Assembly: GCF_000350225.1 (NCBI RefSeq)
Contig: NW_005178809.1
Coordinates: forward strand, 976,878-1,040,877
Direction: 5' to 3'
DNA: 64,000 nucleotides
Source of the DNA: Chondrus crispus
Lineage: Eukaryota; Rhodophyta; Florideophyceae; Gigartinales; Gigartinaceae
How positions within the stretch are numbered: position 1 is the stretch's first letter; each line of letters opens with the position of its first letter. A program made the translations under genes and the position numbers. This document shows, in pieces, positions 61,912-64,000 of this stretch. The notes under the pieces are model-generated. The model worked only from the letters and a program-made list of their open reading frames with translations. It did not search any database and had not been told where the DNA came from.

Positions 61912-62065
61912 TGTGGTGATTCCTTTAACTCTTTCATTGAACTCGTCTGCTCATTCCCACTTTGCGATGCTTCCTTCTCTGCTGATTCCTTTATATGACT
62001 CCCAGTCATTCCTCTCTCATGTCGTTGGCCAACGGCACCTCCCCTTTTGCTCAGTCGTCATCACA
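61912..62065 (+). repeat. TRIM 3' LTR (154 bp)
   Basis: Contains 'tgattccttta' twice, 66 bp apart; otherwise identical to the 5' LTR. Confidence 0.9.
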
Positions 62066-62117
62066 CCGAGCAAACACGCCGCCAAAACACGCGTTTTCGT
62101 GACTTCACGGACAACCT

Positions 62118-62444
62118 TACTAAATCGAAACTGTCTAAATTCAGTTTGGGCAAATGCATTCTCCTGTATATTGAATTGCATGATGCAACTCTGCTTGGAG
62201 AGTTGACATTTGATCCCCCATTTTTTATATTGTCTGGGCGACCACCTGGGCGACCACCAGTCACTAATACGGCCTTTCTATCACCACATTCCCTTAGAAC
62301 TTTATTCAGTGAGCAAGCATCTACATCAGTATTGTTACCCTTGATTCAGCAGAACTGGACTACGACGGCTAAAAAATAAACACAACATTGACAGTCGGGC
62401 TTGTTTAACAACAGGTGTTTTTCGGTGTCAAAAAGCGATGAGAT
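62118..62444 (+). repeat. Dispersed repeat, right copy (inverted relative to 50-379)
   Basis: See the partner at 50-379. This copy abuts the 3' end of the secreted-protein paralogue and begins about 50 bp after the TRIM. Confidence 0.75.
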
Positions 62445-62524
62445 ATATTGATCGAAGGCGGTGAACTAATCACGGAGGGAAGCACCTGCTGCTGCTCCAT
62501 CTTCCTCGGGCGCTTACCTTGCGC

Positions 62525-63618
62525 TTACTTTGTTCCCCCACTGGTGCCCCTGCCCCTTCTCTTGCATATGCAGGAGATCACTATTCTCCCTCCAACAGAT
62601 TTCTTCGGTCGACACTTCGAGGCACCCACTATAATCCGTTGTCTTCTCTGACGATCAGTACCATCCATGTATGACTCATCTTTCACAGCTGTTAGTGGTA
62701 TCTCCACTTCTACCATGTTATTCATCATTAGCTCCACCTTCCTTCCGGTTAAAACGGCCCTCGACAACTTTCCATTTTTCAATCTGCATTCGATCCTGTA
62801 ATTCGATTTACGAAGTGGTGCTCTTTCGCTTGACGGAACTGGCCTCACAACCAGGGCTATCTTTTCCCCCGCTCGCCGCAACACTTCGAGAGCTGCGATA
62901 ATGTTACCCTGTTTGTTTGGTAGAAAACGTCTGCTTTGTCGTACCCTGCTTTCCACGTACGTCGTAGGGGACGTCAATTCCTCCTCCGCCCCGGATGTGA
63001 AGTCATCTCCTATTCCATTCAGCCCCTCCATGTACATTCGGAGACCGGATATTCTCACCTGCAGCTGCGTCGCACTTGCCCTTACCTCATCCGTTGTACT
63101 CCTATTGCACTCCTCTCCGGTGCAAGCGGAAGTCGCTAATCTTCTCCTCGCAATTCGTGTTTCTTTCTTCACTCTCTCAGGCCTGCACTCTGCGAGAGTT
63201 TTGAATACGACATGTACCAGGCGGAACCGTTGCACGTTTCCGTTTGAGTCTGTGAAGACGTCGCACTTTTTCCTCCATAGTTCAGGTTCGAGCTGTAAAA
63301 GGGAGGTGCAAAACGCTGCATCTCGACGCGTGAATCTGAGTCCTTCGAGATCTCGGCTTCAGCACATAGGCAAGCACCAATATTTTGAATGTCATCTAAG
63401 ACGCAGGGTAAGTTTGAGAGTTGTAATTTTCTGTCGCGAACCGCATTGTGTCTTGGTAGGGTCTTAGGCTCAACTTCTTCTGCTGCGGCTTGATTGTCCT
63501 GGCTCGGGGGTCGTAGAAAGGTTAGCGGCCCACTCTCAAACATGCTCTGGATGTCGAAGCGCCATGCCTGGGCGTGGAATGCATATGCAAGGACGAGGAG
63601 AGCTGAAGTAAACCTCAT
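62525..63618 (-). pseudogene. Decayed paralogue of the 38047-39507 secreted-protein gene
   Basis: ATG 63616-63618 gives the same signal peptide 'MRFTSALLVLAYAFHAQA'. A one-base loss near 63355 (tctcggctt against tctcgggctt in the intact gene) shifts the frame after 'GACLCAEA'. In the following frame similarity resumes and runs to 62525. The Ser/Pro-rich linker and about 100 residues of the intact copy are absent: 'TRIAR' joins directly to 'LATSACTGEECNRS'. The C-terminal domain ('LTGRKVELMMNNMVEVEIP') is almost unchanged, but the basic tail is shorter. Frame loss looks recent. Confidence 0.85.
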
Positions 63619-64000
63619 CTTTTTGCCGGTATGGAGAAGGGGACCGCGTACCCCTTGCTTGACCCAGTCTAGAATGGGACACACCGTGACCGGTAGGCAC
63701 GGAGAGCATTAAGTATTGAATAGTCTAGAACGCTGCTTCATTGTACCGTGCTGGGTGAGGATAGTATGGCCATATGTTTCGAACTGGTTCTCGCAGTCTG
63801 GTCTCTCGAGACTTGTGTCGCGGAAGAGCGTGGGTGTTCATACTGGGTGGAAAACACTAGATAGGAAGCAGAGAACAGTTGGACGGGGTAGCATGTGTGG
63901 TCGCAAGTTGATATGTAGGAAGACCGCGACCGTATGGCCACGAACATCCGGTCATGACAATGAATGGACATTGTCTTCGATGAAAGGCTGGGAAACTCAT
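63619..64000. other. Duplicated promoter region of the paralogue
   Basis: Matches 39508-39780 closely, with an extra ~20 bp near 63768-63788. No gene in the last 100 bp. Confidence 0.6.

Larger units (their letters stand above)
61452..62065 (+). mobile_element. TRIM: 614-bp non-autonomous LTR retrotransposon
   Basis: LTRs 61452-61539 and 61912-62065, PBS 'ggttatgggcc' at 61540-61550 adjoining the first LTR, purine tract 'caggggga' plus C at 61903-61911 adjoining the second, and a perfect ccgag duplication (61447-61451, 62066-62070). The 372-bp interior has no coding capacity and holds two and a half copies of a ~47-bp repeat. These are the hallmarks of terminal-repeat retrotransposons in miniature. 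The PBS implies mobilisation by copia-type enzymes such as those of E1. Confidence 0.9.

Overview
This is a eukaryotic nuclear genome window. Coding ORFs run for hundreds of codons without introns, LTR retrotransposons make up over half of the length, and there is one 100-N assembly gap (61061-61160). A florideophyte red alga such as Chondrus is my best guess. The reasons are compact intron-poor genes, a DUF1995 protein with a plausible plastid transit peptide, and Ty1/copia elements with ~100-bp LTRs resembling the GalEa/PyRE-type clade reported from red algae. The organism call is inference.

Layout. 0-7 kb: a dispersed repeat (its inverted partner lies at 62.1-62.4 kb), a DUF1995 gene with one frameshift, a hypothetical acidic-protein gene, and an intact single-exon ubiquitin-specific protease (4251-6050). 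7.16-17.05 kb: copia element E2 (minus) whose 3' LTR was split by a young copia element E1 (plus, 7381-11953, 5-bp TSD agtaa). 17.07-25.3 kb: a GC-rich run of decayed genes: a tyrosine recombinase, a CSN7-like PCI fragment, metaxin, sphingolipid delta-4 desaturase, two unknowns and a glucose/sorbosone-dehydrogenase-like gene, each broken by stops or frameshifts. 26.8-33.09 kb: Ty3/gypsy element E4 (minus, TSD caggg) with an extra zinc-finger leader ORF before gag. 33.2-37.86 kb: copia element E3 (minus, TSD ccaac), a relative of E1. 38.0-39.5 kb: an intact secreted-protein gene; a decayed paralogue is at 62.5-63.6 kb. 42.9-47.2 kb: a LINE with a C-terminal nuclease-like region. 47.24-60.39 kb: a 13.1-kb Ty3/gypsy chromovirus E5. 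61.45-62.07 kb: a 614-bp non-autonomous TRIM with LTRs, PBS, PPT and TSD.

Most interesting points. (1) E5 carries a ~4.4-kb module between pol and its 3' LTR, encoding an antisense protein of ~850 codons with a coiled coil, bounded by two copies of the same 34-bp pol-stop/polypurine motif. (2) E5 gag, a small middle ORF and pol are connected by two -1 frame changes at a G6 and an A6 run. (3) All copia-type elements here, and the TRIM, share a primer-binding site complementary to the anticodon arm of initiator tRNA-Met (half-tRNA priming). (4) In both E1 and the TRIM the 5' LTR is shorter than the 3' LTR by exactly one copy of a 10-11-bp direct repeat plus the sequence between. All coordinates and motifs were read by eye; family names rest on motif recognition, not searches.
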